Below are positions 1-8,318 of a stretch of 41,960 bases of DNA, piece after piece (positions within the stretch are counted from its first letter, which is position 1; the number at the start of each line of letters is the position of its first letter). The position numbers and the translations under genes are program-made. This stretch comes from Mycobacterium pinniadriaticum (lineage in GTDB: Bacteria > Actinomycetota > Actinomycetes > Mycobacteriales > Mycobacteriaceae): NCBI RefSeq assembly GCF_026242045.1, contig NZ_JAPJDO010000046.1, forward strand, positions 1-41,960, written 5' to 3'. The notes below the pieces were generated by a model. The model saw only the letters and a list, made by a program, of their open reading frames with translations. It had not been told where the DNA came from and ran no database searches.

Positions 1-105
1 CAGGCCCCCACCGCCACGATCCGCGCTCGCCGGCCGACCGCCCACCAATCCACGCCCCGACCCGTGCCACAGCTCAGCCCCAGAACCGCCTTGTTCAGCG
101 GCCTC

Positions 106-900
106 CTAGCGGCCGGCGAGCCTTGCCAGGGTCGCGTCGTGCAACAGCCCGTTGGTGGCGACAGCGTGGCCACCATGCGGACCGGGGTGACCGTCGAGGT
201 TGGTGAAGGTGCCGCCGGCCTCGCGCACCAGGATGTCCAGCGGGGCGACGTCCCACAGCTTGACCTCGGGTTCGGCGGCGATGTCCACGGCTCCCTCGGC
301 GACCAGGCAGTAGGAGAAGAAGTCGCCGTACGCCCGCACCCGCCACACGGCGTCGGTCAGCTCGATGAACTGCTCGCGCAGGCCGAGGTCGGCCCACCCG
401 GACAGGCTGGAGAACGACAGGCTGGCCGAGCCCAGATCGGCGACACCCGATACCGCGAGCTGCCGCGCCGGGCCCGCGCCGACGGTGGCGAAAGCGCCCA
501 GCCCGAGGCCGGCCCACCAGCGCCGGTTCAAGGCCGGAGCGCTGACCACACCCACGACCGGCACACCGTCGTCGAGCAACGCGATCAGGCTGGCCCACAC
601 CGGCACGCCGCGGACGAAGTTCTTGGTGCCGTCGATCGGATCGATCACCCACTGCCTGCCGTGGAATGCGGCCGTCCCGCCGTACTCCTCGCCCAGAACC
701 GCGTCCTCGGGGCGTTCGCGTGCCAGGAACGTCCGCAGGTCGGTCTCCACTGCTTCGTCGGCGTCGGTGACCGGCGTCAGGTCGGGCTTGGTGTCGATGC
801 GCAGATCCAGTGCGCCGAATCGGTCGAGGGTGATCGCGTCGGCCCGGCTGGCGAGCTCCAACGCGACCGAGAGGTCTGCGTGGACATCGTGGCCGCTCAT
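106..900 (-). CDS. hisN: Histidinol-phosphatase, inositol-monophosphatase family
   Basis: 264 residues. The inositol monophosphatase fold is shown by the metal-binding motifs GEEYG (about 70-74) and DPIDGTKNF (about 87-95) and by the C-terminal WDVAPLDILVREAGG motif, whose Asp is the third metal ligand. In actinobacteria this family member (HisN) removes phosphate from L-histidinol phosphate in histidine biosynthesis, in the cytoplasm and with Mg2+. Start ATG at 898-900 is preceded by a GAGGGAG ribosome site. The gene reads away from the 65-bp tandem repeats that fill its upstream region. Family assignment is secure. The choice of histidinol phosphate over another sugar or inositol phosphate is by resemblance to mycobacterial HisN. 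Confidence 0.88.
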   Translation of the reverse strand: MSGHDVHADLSVALELASRADAITLDRFGALDLRIDTKPDLTPVTDADEAVETDLRTFLARERPEDAVLGEEYGGTAAFHGRQWVIDPIDGTKNFVRGVPVWASLIALLDDGVPVVGVVSAPALNRRWWAGLGLGAFATVGAGPARQLAVSGVADLGSASLSFSSLSGWADLGLREQFIELTDAVWRVRAYGDFFSYCLVAEGAVDIAAEPEVKLWDVAPLDILVREAGGTFTNLDGHPGPHGGHAVATNGLLHDATLARLAGR

Positions 901-912
901 TCGGCTCCCTCA

Positions 913-1096
913 CAGGCTCGGGTCCGGCATGTCCGCTGTTGATTCGCTCCGCACGCGTCGCTCATGCCATGCCCTCGCAGGCTCGGGTCCGGCATGTCCG
1001 CTGTTGATTCGCTCCGCACGCGTCGCTCATGCCATGCCCTCGCAGGCTCGGGTCCGGCATGTCCGCTGTTGATTCGCTCCGCAAGCGTCGCTCATG
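913..1096. repeat. 65-bp tandem repeat, 2.8 copies (VNTR-like)
   Basis: Copies start at 913, 978 and 1043, an exact 65-bp period. Copies 1 and 2 are identical. Copy 3 has one substitution (acgcg to aagcg near 1084) and breaks off at about 1096. The array lies between the divergent starts of hisN (900) and the membrane-protein gene (1119), so it occupies both upstream regions. It resembles mycobacterial MIRU/VNTR loci in size and position. No sequence identity to a named element is claimed. Confidence 0.93.
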
Positions 1097-1118
1097 GCAG
1101 CAGTCCTACCATGGCCGC

Positions 1119-1442
1119 ATGTGGGAATTCGCGGTGCTGCTGCTGATCGTTGGTGCGTTGGTTCTCGTTCTGGCCCCCCGCTTGATGCGCCGCGGTCCGC
1201 GCGGCGAGGTGGTGCAGGGCACGCTGCTGGTGACCGGGGTGAGTCCGCGCCCGGACGCCGTGGGTGAACAGTTCGTCACGATCAGCGGCGTCATCAACGG
1301 TCCCACGGTCAACGAACACGTCGTCTACCAGCGGATGGCGGTCGACGTGGACAGCTGGCCGACGATGGGCCAGCTCATCCCGGTGGTGTATTCGCCGAAG
1401 GATCCGGACAAGTGGAACTTCGCGCCGGTGGGTCCTCAGTAG
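1119..1442 (+). CDS. Small single-pass membrane protein, unknown function
   Basis: 107 residues. Residues 4-20 form a hydrophobic helix, followed by a positive patch (RLMRRGPRG), so the rest is probably cytoplasmic. The soluble part (about 30-107) is rich in beta-prone residues and carries a VVYSPKDPDKWNF motif, which resembles short DUF3592-type mycobacterial membrane proteins. An in-frame ATG at 1029 would add 30 residues translated from the tandem repeat. The ATG at 1119 is preferred because the membrane segment begins there and the extra residues are only repeat sequence. Function unknown. Confidence 0.6.
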   Translation: MWEFAVLLLIVGALVLVLAPRLMRRGPRGEVVQGTLLVTGVSPRPDAVGEQFVTISGVINGPTVNEHVVYQRMAVDVDSWPTMGQLIPVVYSPKDPDKWNFAPVGPQ

Positions 1443-1661
1443 CCGCTGCGGTCCCTCCCGGGGGAGCGACACACGCTATGCCCGCCTCTGAGCGACAACC
1501 GCTACGCGCGCCGTCCAGGAACTGCCTGGGTTCCATCGAGATTGACGCCCGCGCGGTGGCCTCTCGAGCTTCTCCGCGTTCACGTCGACCTCGCTAACGT
1601 TCGAAGAAGGTGGTTGTCGCTCGGAGGCGGGCACCAACCCCGTGTCCGTGATCGAGACCCG

Positions 1662-2210
1662 CTAAGCCCGGGGCGCATCAGCGCGCTGGTCGATGATGCG
1701 GTCGATGACAGCGAGCAGGCCTTCGTCGAGTTCGGCCCGGGGTTGGCCACCGAGGGCGCCGAACAGCGCGTGGTGGTAGAGGCCGTCACCGATCAGCTTG
1801 ATCGTGCGTGCGACATCACGGTCGCCGAGCGCTTCGGTCAGCACACCCAGCCACTGATCGGAGATCATCTCGATCACCGCACGCGCCTTGGGATCGCCGG
1901 CCTGTTGCAGGCGAGCCACCGCGACCAGCGTGCGGTCCAGCGGGGTGTTCGCGAAGTGCGACGTGCGGATGTAGTGCCGCGCCGGGCCGTCGGGCGCGTT
2001 GCGCATCTTGTCGACGTCGTCGGCGGCCAGCGCCGCCAATCGGTCACACAGCGCTTCGGCGAGCTGGTCCTTGGCGGGGAAGTGGTACAGCAGGCCGCCC
2101 TTGGACACCCCGGCGCGTGCCGCGACCGCGTCCAGCGTGGCGTGGCGCTCTCCGTCGACGGCTAACGCGTCGGCGTAGGCATCGAGGATGCGGTCGCGCG
2201 AGGTCGTCAT
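1662..2210 (-). CDS. TetR-family repressor, divergent from an MFS exporter
   Basis: 182 residues. An N-terminal helix-turn-helix DNA-binding domain of the TetR type covers about residues 5-50 (TLDAVAARAGVSKGGLLYHF, then PAKDQL). The C-terminal part is helical and variable, as expected of a ligand-binding domain, and resembles the TetR_C_33-like mycobacterial group. It is divergent from the MFS transporter, with a 30-bp palindrome between them, so the likely job is repressing the transporter and itself until a drug-like ligand binds. ATG at 2208-2210. A TAAACT hexamer at 2217-2222 (minus strand) lies exactly 6 nt before the ATG, which fits a leaderless mRNA. The ligand is unknown. Confidence 0.88.
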   Translation of the reverse strand: MTTSRDRILDAYADALAVDGERHATLDAVAARAGVSKGGLLYHFPAKDQLAEALCDRLAALAADDVDKMRNAPDGPARHYIRTSHFANTPLDRTLVAVARLQQAGDPKARAVIEMISDQWLGVLTEALGDRDVARTIKLIGDGLYHHALFGALGGQPRAELDEGLLAVIDRIIDQRADAPRA

Positions 2211-2230
2211 CGGGCGAGTTTAATCGTTTC

Positions 2231-2260
2231 CCAACTGTACCGTCTGGACGGTATAGTTGG
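2231..2260. promoter_or_regulatory. 30-bp palindromic TetR operator over divergent promoters
   Basis: Positions 2231-2260 form a near-perfect inverted repeat: CCAACT and AGTTGG are the outer arms and ACCGTC and GACGGT the inner arms, around a central TG. The right arm contains TATAGT (2252-2257), a good -10 for the MFS gene. The left arm contains TACAGT on the minus strand (2234-2239), a possible -10 for tetR, and also overlaps the -35 zone of the alternative TAAACT promoter. A TetR dimer bound here would block both genes. Assignment to the adjacent TetR is inferred from position. Confidence 0.85.
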
Positions 2261-2291
2261 CGGGAGTAACTAGTTCAAGGGAGAGATAACC

Positions 2292-3482
2292 GTGCGCGCC
2301 TACGTGGAGCTCGTTCGGGTTCCAGGCGTGGTCAATGTGACCGCCTCACAGCTTTTTGCGCGGCTGCCGCTGGGCATGCTGTCGCTCGCGATCCTGCTAC
2401 ACGTGCAGGCCCGCACCGGCTCCTACGCGATCGCCGGCGCGGTCGTGGCCTGCACCAGCATCGGGGAAGCGGTGGCCATGCCCATGACCGCGCGGCTCCT
2501 CGGCCGGATCGGCATGATGGCGACCCTGGTGTCGGCCGCGCTGCTCAACGGGATCAGCATGGCGGCGCTGGCGCTCGCGCACGCCCCCGCGGCGGTGCTC
2601 ATGGGCCTCGGATTCCTCATCGGGGCCTCGGTGCCGCCGCTGTTACCGGCAGTCCGGACGCTGTACCCGCAGATGGTGCCGGGTGAGGGGATCCGCGCGC
2701 TGTTCGCGCTGGACACCACGGCGCAGGAGCTGATCTGGGTCGTCGGCCCGGTCGCGGCGACCTTCCTCGCCTCGGCGGTATCGACCGCGCTGCCGCTGCT
2801 GTTCTCGGCGGCCGTCACGGTGGCCGGCACCGCGTGGTTCCTGCTCAGCGCGCGCAGCTTCCGACCGCGGCTCATCCGCAGTGCCGCGGCGTTCGGCAGA
2901 GTCCTGGCCAATCGCGCCGTGATTCTGGCCATGGTCGTGAGCCTTGCGCTGGTGGCGTCGTTCATGGCCTTGGAGGTCGGCGTCCTCGCCCTGTACGGAG
3001 ACCACAAACTCTCCGCCGGCGTGGCGCTCGCGGTGGCCAGCCTCGGATCGTTGGTCGGTGGCGTCCTGTTCGGGCATCGTCGCCTGGGCGTGCGCGGCCT
3101 GGTGGTGGCGATGACGGTCGTCGCCGTCGGTACCGTCCTGTTCGGACTGGTCGACGGTTTCGCGCTGCAGCTTGCCGCCTTGTTCGCGTCGGGACTGGGC
3201 TTCGCACCCGCGCTCGCCGCGCTCTACGTGATGGTGTCCCGGGAGACCGACGAACACTCCACCGCCGAGGCGTTCGGCTGGCTCAACAGCGGCGCGCTGG
3301 CCGGTGGCGCGATGGGCACCGCGCTCGGCGGTGTGATCGCCGACGCGCACGGCGCGTTCGGGGTGGTCGTCACCGCGGCACTGCTGGCCCTCGTCGCCGC
3401 CGCCACCCCGCTGGTCGCCCGCATCGGCGGCCCGGTCAGCGGACTGTCGACCGAGCCGCGGCGGATCAGCGCCGGCGTCTGA
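2292..3482 (+). CDS. MFS transporter (putative exporter)
   Basis: 396 residues and about 12 hydrophobic segments spread over the length, typical of a major facilitator superfamily permease in the inner membrane. The gene starts with GTG at 2292 behind AGGGAGAG. The short charged C-terminal tail follows the last membrane helix. It sits immediately behind a TetR operator and is probably induced when the repressor is released, as for drug or metabolite efflux pumps. The stop is only 3 bp from the fprA stop, so the two genes converge with no room for a classical terminator. Substrate unknown. Confidence 0.85.
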   Translation: MRAYVELVRVPGVVNVTASQLFARLPLGMLSLAILLHVQARTGSYAIAGAVVACTSIGEAVAMPMTARLLGRIGMMATLVSAALLNGISMAALALAHAPAAVLMGLGFLIGASVPPLLPAVRTLYPQMVPGEGIRALFALDTTAQELIWVVGPVAATFLASAVSTALPLLFSAAVTVAGTAWFLLSARSFRPRLIRSAAAFGRVLANRAVILAMVVSLALVASFMALEVGVLALYGDHKLSAGVALAVASLGSLVGGVLFGHRRLGVRGLVVAMTVVAVGTVLFGLVDGFALQLAALFASGLGFAPALAALYVMVSRETDEHSTAEAFGWLNSGALAGGAMGTALGGVIADAHGAFGVVVTAALLALVAAATPLVARIGGPVSGLSTEPRRISAGV

Positions 3483-3485
3483 TTG

Positions 3486-4853
3486 TTACTCGTGCCCGAT
3501 CCGCAGCAGCTCGGCCACGCTGGCGATCTTCACCCGCGGCCTGCCGTGGGGCTCGCCGGCTGACCGCTCGTAGGCGTCGATGGCCCGCCAATGGTCGTCG
3601 GTCACCAGCCGCGGTTGCCGGTCGACCAACCACCGGACCAGCTCATCGGGGTAGTCCGGTCCGACCTCGGCCAGCTGCGCGCCGGCCAGGTCGGCGAGCA
3701 GGGTGTCGACGGTGTCCTGGGAGTCCTTCTTGTTGGTGCCGATGATTCCGGAGGGGCCACGCTTGATCCAGCCCACGACGTACGCGCTGGGGCTGCCGGA
3801 GACGCGACCGTCCTCGTGCGGGATGGTGCCGCTGCCCTCGTCGAACGGCAGGCCGGGGACCGGGACTCCCCGGTAGCCGACGGCACGCACCACCAGCTGG
3901 ACCGGTAGCGTTTCCCGCTCGCCGGTGTCCTTGGCGACGACGCGCCCGCCCTCGTCGGAGATCAGTTCGTTGCGGCCCAGGACGATCTCTTCCACCCGCT
4001 CGGTGCCGTGGATCTCGATTGGGGAGGTCTGGAACCGGAACACGATCCGACGATGCCCTGCGGTGTGCTCGCGGGCGGCGTAGTCGCGTAGCACCTTCAT
4101 GTTGGCCTTGGCGATCTTGCCGGTCGCCTCGGCATCCTCGTCGGTGATACCGGCCAGATCCGCCGGGTCGATCACCACGTCGACACCTTCCAGCTCGCCG
4201 AGTTCGCGCAGTTCCAGGGTGGTGAACGCGGACTGCAGCGGACCGCGCCGGCCCAGGATCACCACCTCGTCGACACCCCGGTCGTGCAGCGACTGCAACG
4301 CGTGGTCGGCGATATCGGTGTTGGCCAGCACGTCGGGGTCGGTCACCAGGATCCGGGCGACGTCGATGGCGACGTTGCCGTTACCGACCACGACCGCGCG
4401 GCCACTGGTGATATCGGGCGCCATCTCCTCGAAATGCGGGTGCGCGTTGTACCAGCCGACGAAGTCGACGGCGGCCACGCTGCCGGCCAGCTCTTCGCCG
4501 GGGATGCGCAGCGCCCGGTCGGACTGGGCGCCGACGGCGTAGACCACCGCGTCATAGCGCTCGGTCAGCTCGGCGGCCTGCACGTCCTTGCCGACGGTGA
4601 TGTTGCCGAAAAAGCGGAACCGCGGGTCGATCGAGGTCTTCTCGAACGTCCTGGAAATCGATTTGATCTTCGGATGGTCCGGCGCCACCCCGGAGCGCAC
4701 CAGACCCCACGGGGTGGGCAACATCTCGAGCATGTCGACACGCACATCCGGTCCACCGGCTGCGGCGGAACCATCGGCGAACTTCAGCAGCGATGCCGCC
4801 GCGAAGTACCCCGAGGGTCCCGCACCGACGATCGCGACATAGTAAGGACGCAT
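3486..4853 (-). CDS. fprA: NADPH-ferredoxin reductase FprA
   Basis: 455 residues, the usual length for mycobacterial FprA (adrenodoxin-reductase-like). The N-terminal FAD-binding Rossmann motif GAGPSGYFAA lies at about 10-19. The NADPH-binding motif VVGNGNVAIDVARIL is near 155-169, followed by ILGRRGPLQSAFT. The C-terminal FAD contact GWIKRGPSGIIGTNK is also present. It passes electrons from NADPH to ferredoxins that feed cytochromes P450 and other enzymes, in the cytoplasm. ATG at 4851-4853. It is divergent from prfB with about 196 bp between the starts. This gene order is conserved in mycobacteria. Confidence 0.95.
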   Translation of the reverse strand: MRPYYVAIVGAGPSGYFAAASLLKFADGSAAAGGPDVRVDMLEMLPTPWGLVRSGVAPDHPKIKSISRTFEKTSIDPRFRFFGNITVGKDVQAAELTERYDAVVYAVGAQSDRALRIPGEELAGSVAAVDFVGWYNAHPHFEEMAPDITSGRAVVVGNGNVAIDVARILVTDPDVLANTDIADHALQSLHDRGVDEVVILGRRGPLQSAFTTLELRELGELEGVDVVIDPADLAGITDEDAEATGKIAKANMKVLRDYAAREHTAGHRRIVFRFQTSPIEIHGTERVEEIVLGRNELISDEGGRVVAKDTGERETLPVQLVVRAVGYRGVPVPGLPFDEGSGTIPHEDGRVSGSPSAYVVGWIKRGPSGIIGTNKKDSQDTVDTLLADLAGAQLAEVGPDYPDELVRWLVDRQPRLVTDDHWRAIDAYERSAGEPHGRPRVKIASVAELLRIGHE

Positions 4854-5049
4854 TCTCGCGCTTTCTGTCCGGACCCGGCCGCGCGCAATGGGCTGTCGCG
4901 TCGCGGTCGAGAAGCACCGCTATGGGCTTGCGCGGCGCACATCCTGGTTACAGATGTGATGTTAGACGGGCAACCGGCGAGGCCGCCCCAGAAGGCTGCG
5001 CAGCCGTCGTGGATCACAACGTGTCGCGGCGCCGGTACCCTGAGGACCC

Positions 5050-6156
5050 GTGGACCTCGATCGTCAGTCAGATATCGCCGCCCTTGATTCCACCTTGACA
5101 ACGGTGGAACGAGTGCTCGACATCGATGGGCTGCGCGCCAAGATCGAGAAGCTCGAACACGAAGCCGCCGACCCGAATCTGTGGAACGACCAGAGCCACG
5201 CCCAGCGCGTCACCAGTGAGCTCTCCCATGCCCAGGGCGAGTTGCGCCGCGTCGAGGGCCTGCGGTCCCGTCTCGACGACCTGCCGGTGCTCTACGAGCT
5301 GGCGGCCGAAGAGGGAGGCGACGACGAGCTCGCTGAGGCCGACGCCGAACTGAAGGCGCTGCAGGCCGACGTCGAACAGATGGAGGTCCGGACGCTGTTG
5401 TCCGGCGAGTACGACGAGCGCGAGGCGCTGGTGACCATCCGTTCCGGGGCCGGTGGCGTCGACGCCGCCGACTGGGCCGAGATGCTGATGCGGATGTACA
5501 TCCGCTGGGCCGAACAACACAACTACGGGGTAGAGGTGTTCGACACCTCCTACGCCGAAGAGGCGGGGATCAAGAGCGCCACCTTCGCGGTGCACGCCCC
5601 CTACGCGTACGGCACGCTGTCGGTCGAGCAGGGCACCCATCGGCTGGTGCGGATCAGCCCGTTCGACAACCAGAACCGGCGGCAGACCTCGTTCGCCGAC
5701 GTCGAGGTGTTGCCCGTGGTGGAGACCACCGACCATGTCGACATTCCCGAGACCGACGTCCGGGTCGACGTCTACCGGTCCAGCGGACCCGGCGGCCAGT
5801 CGGTCAACACCACCGACTCGGCGGTTCGACTGACCCATATCCCCACCGGTATCGTCGTGACCTGCCAGAACGAAAAGTCGCAGCTGCAGAACAAGGTTTC
5901 TGCGATGCGCGTCCTGCAGGCGAAGCTCCTGGAACGCAAACGCCAGGAAGAACGCGCCGAGCTCGACGCTCTCAAGGGCGACGGCGGGAGCTCCTGGGGC
6001 AATCAGATGCGCTCCTACGTTCTGCACCCCTACCAAATGGTCAAGGATCTGCGTACCGAGTACGAGGTCGGCAATCCCGCGGCGGTACTGGATGGGGACA
6101 TCGACGGATTCCTGGAGGCGGGGATCCGCTGGCGCAACCGACGAGATGACGACTAA
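5050..6156 (+). CDS. prfB: Peptide chain release factor 2
   Basis: 368 residues. The class-I release factor signature GGQ is at 248-250, where glutamine drives peptide release. The RF2 stop-codon reading tripeptide SPF is at 203-205 (RF1 would have PxT). It ends translation at UGA and UAA. The frame is open from the GTG at 5050 with no internal UGA, so the programmed +1 frameshift known from many bacterial prfB genes is absent. TACCCT at 5036-5041 may be a -10, placing the transcript start at or near the GTG. The stop overlaps the next start. Confidence 0.97.
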   Translation: MDLDRQSDIAALDSTLTTVERVLDIDGLRAKIEKLEHEAADPNLWNDQSHAQRVTSELSHAQGELRRVEGLRSRLDDLPVLYELAAEEGGDDELAEADAELKALQADVEQMEVRTLLSGEYDEREALVTIRSGAGGVDAADWAEMLMRMYIRWAEQHNYGVEVFDTSYAEEAGIKSATFAVHAPYAYGTLSVEQGTHRLVRISPFDNQNRRQTSFADVEVLPVVETTDHVDIPETDVRVDVYRSSGPGGQSVNTTDSAVRLTHIPTGIVVTCQNEKSQLQNKVSAMRVLQAKLLERKRQEERAELDALKGDGGSSWGNQMRSYVLHPYQMVKDLRTEYEVGNPAAVLDGDIDGFLEAGIRWRNRRDDD

Positions 6157-7117
6157 CAGCTACCTGGCCCTGGACTTCGCCGCGCACTGGAACGACTTCT
6201 GGCACGGCCAGTACGGCGTGTGGATCGTGACCAGGGGTGTGCGCATCGCCCTGCTGCTGATCGGCGGCCTGTTGGGGGCGAGGTTCATCTCGTGGCTCGC
6301 GCGGCGCATCACCCGTCGGATCGACGCTCAGTACCAACAGACCGACCAGATCGTCCGCACCGAGAGCGCCAAGCACCAGCAGGCCGTGGCGTCGGTGGTG
6401 TCCTGGGTGTCGATCGCCCTGCTGTTCGTGATGGTCGTCATCGAGATCGGTGATGTCTTGTCGATCCCGGTCAGCTCGCTGGCCGCACCGGCCGCGGTGC
6501 TGGGCGCGGCGCTGGGCTTCGGTGCGCAGAACCTGGTGAAGGACATGCTGGCCGGCTTCTTCATCATCACCGAACGGCAGTACGGTTTCGGCGACCTGGT
6601 CCAGCTGAGTATGGTCGGCGCACCCAAGGATTCGCTGGGCACCGTCGAAGAGGTCACCCTGCGGGTGACCAAGCTGAGAACACCGGAAGGGGAGATGTAC
6701 ACCGTCCCCAACGGGAACATCGTCAGATCCCTGAACCTGTCCAAGGACTGGGCGCGCGCGGTCGTCGACGTCCCGGTGCCGACGACGGCGGACCTGAACC
6801 GGGTCAACGACGTGCTGCACAGGGTGTGTAACGACGCGATGCTCGACGAGGATCTGCGCAAACTGCTGCTCGACAAACCGGCGCTGATGGGCGTGGAAAG
6901 CCTGGAGGTCGACTCGGTCAACCTCCGCATGGTGGCCCGGACCCTGCCCGGCAAGCAGTTCGACGTCGGCCGCAGGCTGCGTGTCATGGTGATCGAGGCC
7001 CTGGCGAGCGCCGGCATCAACACCCCGGCCGAGAGAATCCCCACGCTGGGTGCCATGACCCCGTCGGGAACCAGCGACGACGTGGCGGCGGCTCGCAGTC
7101 GGGAAGCTCAGCGATGA
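6146..7117 (+). CDS. Mechanosensitive ion channel, MscS family
   Basis: 323 residues from the ATG at 6146, which overlaps the last codons of prfB. Membrane helices lie at about 27-47 and 80-102. The pore-lining helix near 108-130 (AAVLGAALGFGAQNLVKD) has the Ala/Gly-rich pattern of MscS TM3. The soluble beta and C-terminal domain follows, including the TVPNGNIV motif typical of the family. Such channels open under membrane tension and release solutes on hypo-osmotic shock. An upstream in-frame start at 6092 lies inside prfB and is less likely. It matches in position and size the Rv3104c-type gene between prfB and ftsE in mycobacteria. Confidence 0.85.
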   Translation: MTTNSYLALDFAAHWNDFWHGQYGVWIVTRGVRIALLLIGGLLGARFISWLARRITRRIDAQYQQTDQIVRTESAKHQQAVASVVSWVSIALLFVMVVIEIGDVLSIPVSSLAAPAAVLGAALGFGAQNLVKDMLAGFFIITERQYGFGDLVQLSMVGAPKDSLGTVEEVTLRVTKLRTPEGEMYTVPNGNIVRSLNLSKDWARAVVDVPVPTTADLNRVNDVLHRVCNDAMLDEDLRKLLLDKPALMGVESLEVDSVNLRMVARTLPGKQFDVGRRLRVMVIEALASAGINTPAERIPTLGAMTPSGTSDDVAAARSREAQR

Positions 7118-7593
7118 CGAACGTGCCGAGCAAGTCGAAGCGTGAGGACCGGGGCTGGCCCAAGTACCTGCCCGGCGGTCGCATCCGCACGTCCACGGCT
7201 GTGATGATCGTGGCGTTCGTCGCGTTGTTCTGGGTCTACCAGAACTATGAGCCGCCCGAACAGCAGGTTCCGGCGACCCAGGTGGTGCCGCCGGGGTTCG
7301 TGCCCGACCCGTCCTACACCTGGGTGCCGCGCACCGACGTGCGGCGTACCACGACAACGCCGACGACAACGACGACGACGACCGAGACGACGTCACCCAC
7401 GGAGACGACCTCGCCGACGGACACGACCTCGCCGACTTCGCCCGGCGAGTCGACCTCGCCGACGACGACCACCACACCGGCCAGTCCCGGGGCCGTGCCG
7501 ACGACGACGCCGACGACCTCGACGCCGACGACGAGTCCGTCACCGGCGCCCGGGCAGGGGCCGATGGCCACACCCGCGGCGCCGACGCGGTAG
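7114..7593 (+). CDS. Pro/Thr-rich single-pass membrane protein (Rv3103c-like)
   Basis: 159 residues. A basic N-terminus (SKSKREDRGWPKYLPGGRIR) precedes one membrane helix at about 28-44. A short linker follows, then about 90 residues made almost only of Thr, Pro, Ser, Glu and Asp, in TT, ETTSPT and DTTSPT units. The ATG overlaps the stop of the MscS gene (ATGA). A Pro/Thr-rich tail outside the membrane suggests an extended, possibly O-mannosylated wall-spanning segment, but this is inference. Position next to ftsEX matches the proline-rich membrane protein of other mycobacteria. Function unknown. Confidence 0.78.
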   Translation: MTNVPSKSKREDRGWPKYLPGGRIRTSTAVMIVAFVALFWVYQNYEPPEQQVPATQVVPPGFVPDPSYTWVPRTDVRRTTTTPTTTTTTTETTSPTETTSPTDTTSPTSPGESTSPTTTTTPASPGAVPTTTPTTSTPTTSPSPAPGQGPMATPAAPTR

Positions 7594-7628
7594 ATGAGCG
7601 GTCCCGACGGCTACACTGGCGTGCCGTG

Positions 7629-8318
7629 ATGATCACCCTTGACCATGTCAGTAAGCAGTACAAGTCGTCGGCTCGACCAGCCCTCGACAATGTCAGCGTC
7701 AAGATCGACAAGGGTGAGTTCGTGTTCCTCATCGGCCCGTCAGGGTCGGGCAAGTCGACGTTCATGCGGCTGCTGCTGGCCGAAGAGACACCCACCTCGG
7801 GGGAACTTCAGGTGTCGAAGTTCCACGTCAACAAACTGCACGGCCGGCAGATCCCCAAGCTGCGGCAGGTGATCGGCTGCGTGTTCCAGGACTTCCGGCT
7901 CCTGCAGAGCAAGACGGTGTTCGAGAACGTCGCCTTCGCACTGGAGGTGATCGGCAAGAAGCCCGACACCATCAACCGGGTCGTGCCCGATGTGCTGGAG
8001 ATGGTGGGTCTGTCGGGCAAGGCCAACCGGCTGCCGGCCGAACTGTCCGGCGGTGAGCAGCAGCGGGTGGCCATCGCGCGGGCGTTCGTCAACCGGCCGC
8101 TGGTGCTGCTGGCCGACGAGCCCACCGGCAACCTCGACCCGGAGACCAGCAAGGACATCATGGATCTGCTCGAACGGATCAACCGCACGGGCACCACAGT
8201 GTTGATGGCCACCCATGACCACCACATCGTCGATTCCATGCGCCAGCGCGTGGTGGAGCTGTCCCTGGGCCGGCTCGTGCGCGATGAGCAGCGTGGTGTC
8301 TACGGAATGGATCGTTAA
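7629..8318 (+). CDS. ftsE: Cell division ATP-binding protein FtsE
   Basis: 229 residues from ATG 7629, a standard FtsE length. Walker A GPSGSGKST is at about 36-44, the ABC signature LSGGEQQRVAIARA follows, and Walker B VLLADEPTG with a downstream ATHDHHIV switch is present. FtsE drives FtsX from the cytoplasmic face to control peptidoglycan hydrolases at division and elongation. A GTG at 7626 would add one Met. TACACT at 7612-7617 lies 8 nt before that GTG and may be an internal promoter. The stop is directly followed by the ftsX GTG. Confidence 0.97.
   Translation: MITLDHVSKQYKSSARPALDNVSVKIDKGEFVFLIGPSGSGKSTFMRLLLAEETPTSGELQVSKFHVNKLHGRQIPKLRQVIGCVFQDFRLLQSKTVFENVAFALEVIGKKPDTINRVVPDVLEMVGLSGKANRLPAELSGGEQQRVAIARAFVNRPLVLLADEPTGNLDPETSKDIMDLLERINRTGTTVLMATHDHHIVDSMRQRVVELSLGRLVRDEQRGVYGMDR

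Noticed and set aside
913..1096. CRISPR array
   Set aside because: Units are contiguous 65-bp copies without unique spacers, and no cas genes are present.
1443..1661. Gene or RNA in the gap after the small membrane protein
   Set aside because: No frame with plausible protein composition and only a weak 5-bp GC hairpin near 1455-1466.
3478..3490. Terminator between MFS and fprA
   Set aside because: Only 3 bp separate the two stops and no hairpin is present at the junction.
5050..5200. Programmed frameshift in prfB
   Set aside because: The frame is open from the GTG through GGQ with no in-frame UGA near codon 25, so no frameshift is needed.
6041..7795. 584-codon open frame on the minus strand
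   Set aside because: It is antisense to prfB, the MscS gene and the start of ftsE, all firmly identified. Its composition is Ser/Arg-rich as expected for a shadow frame in high-GC DNA.
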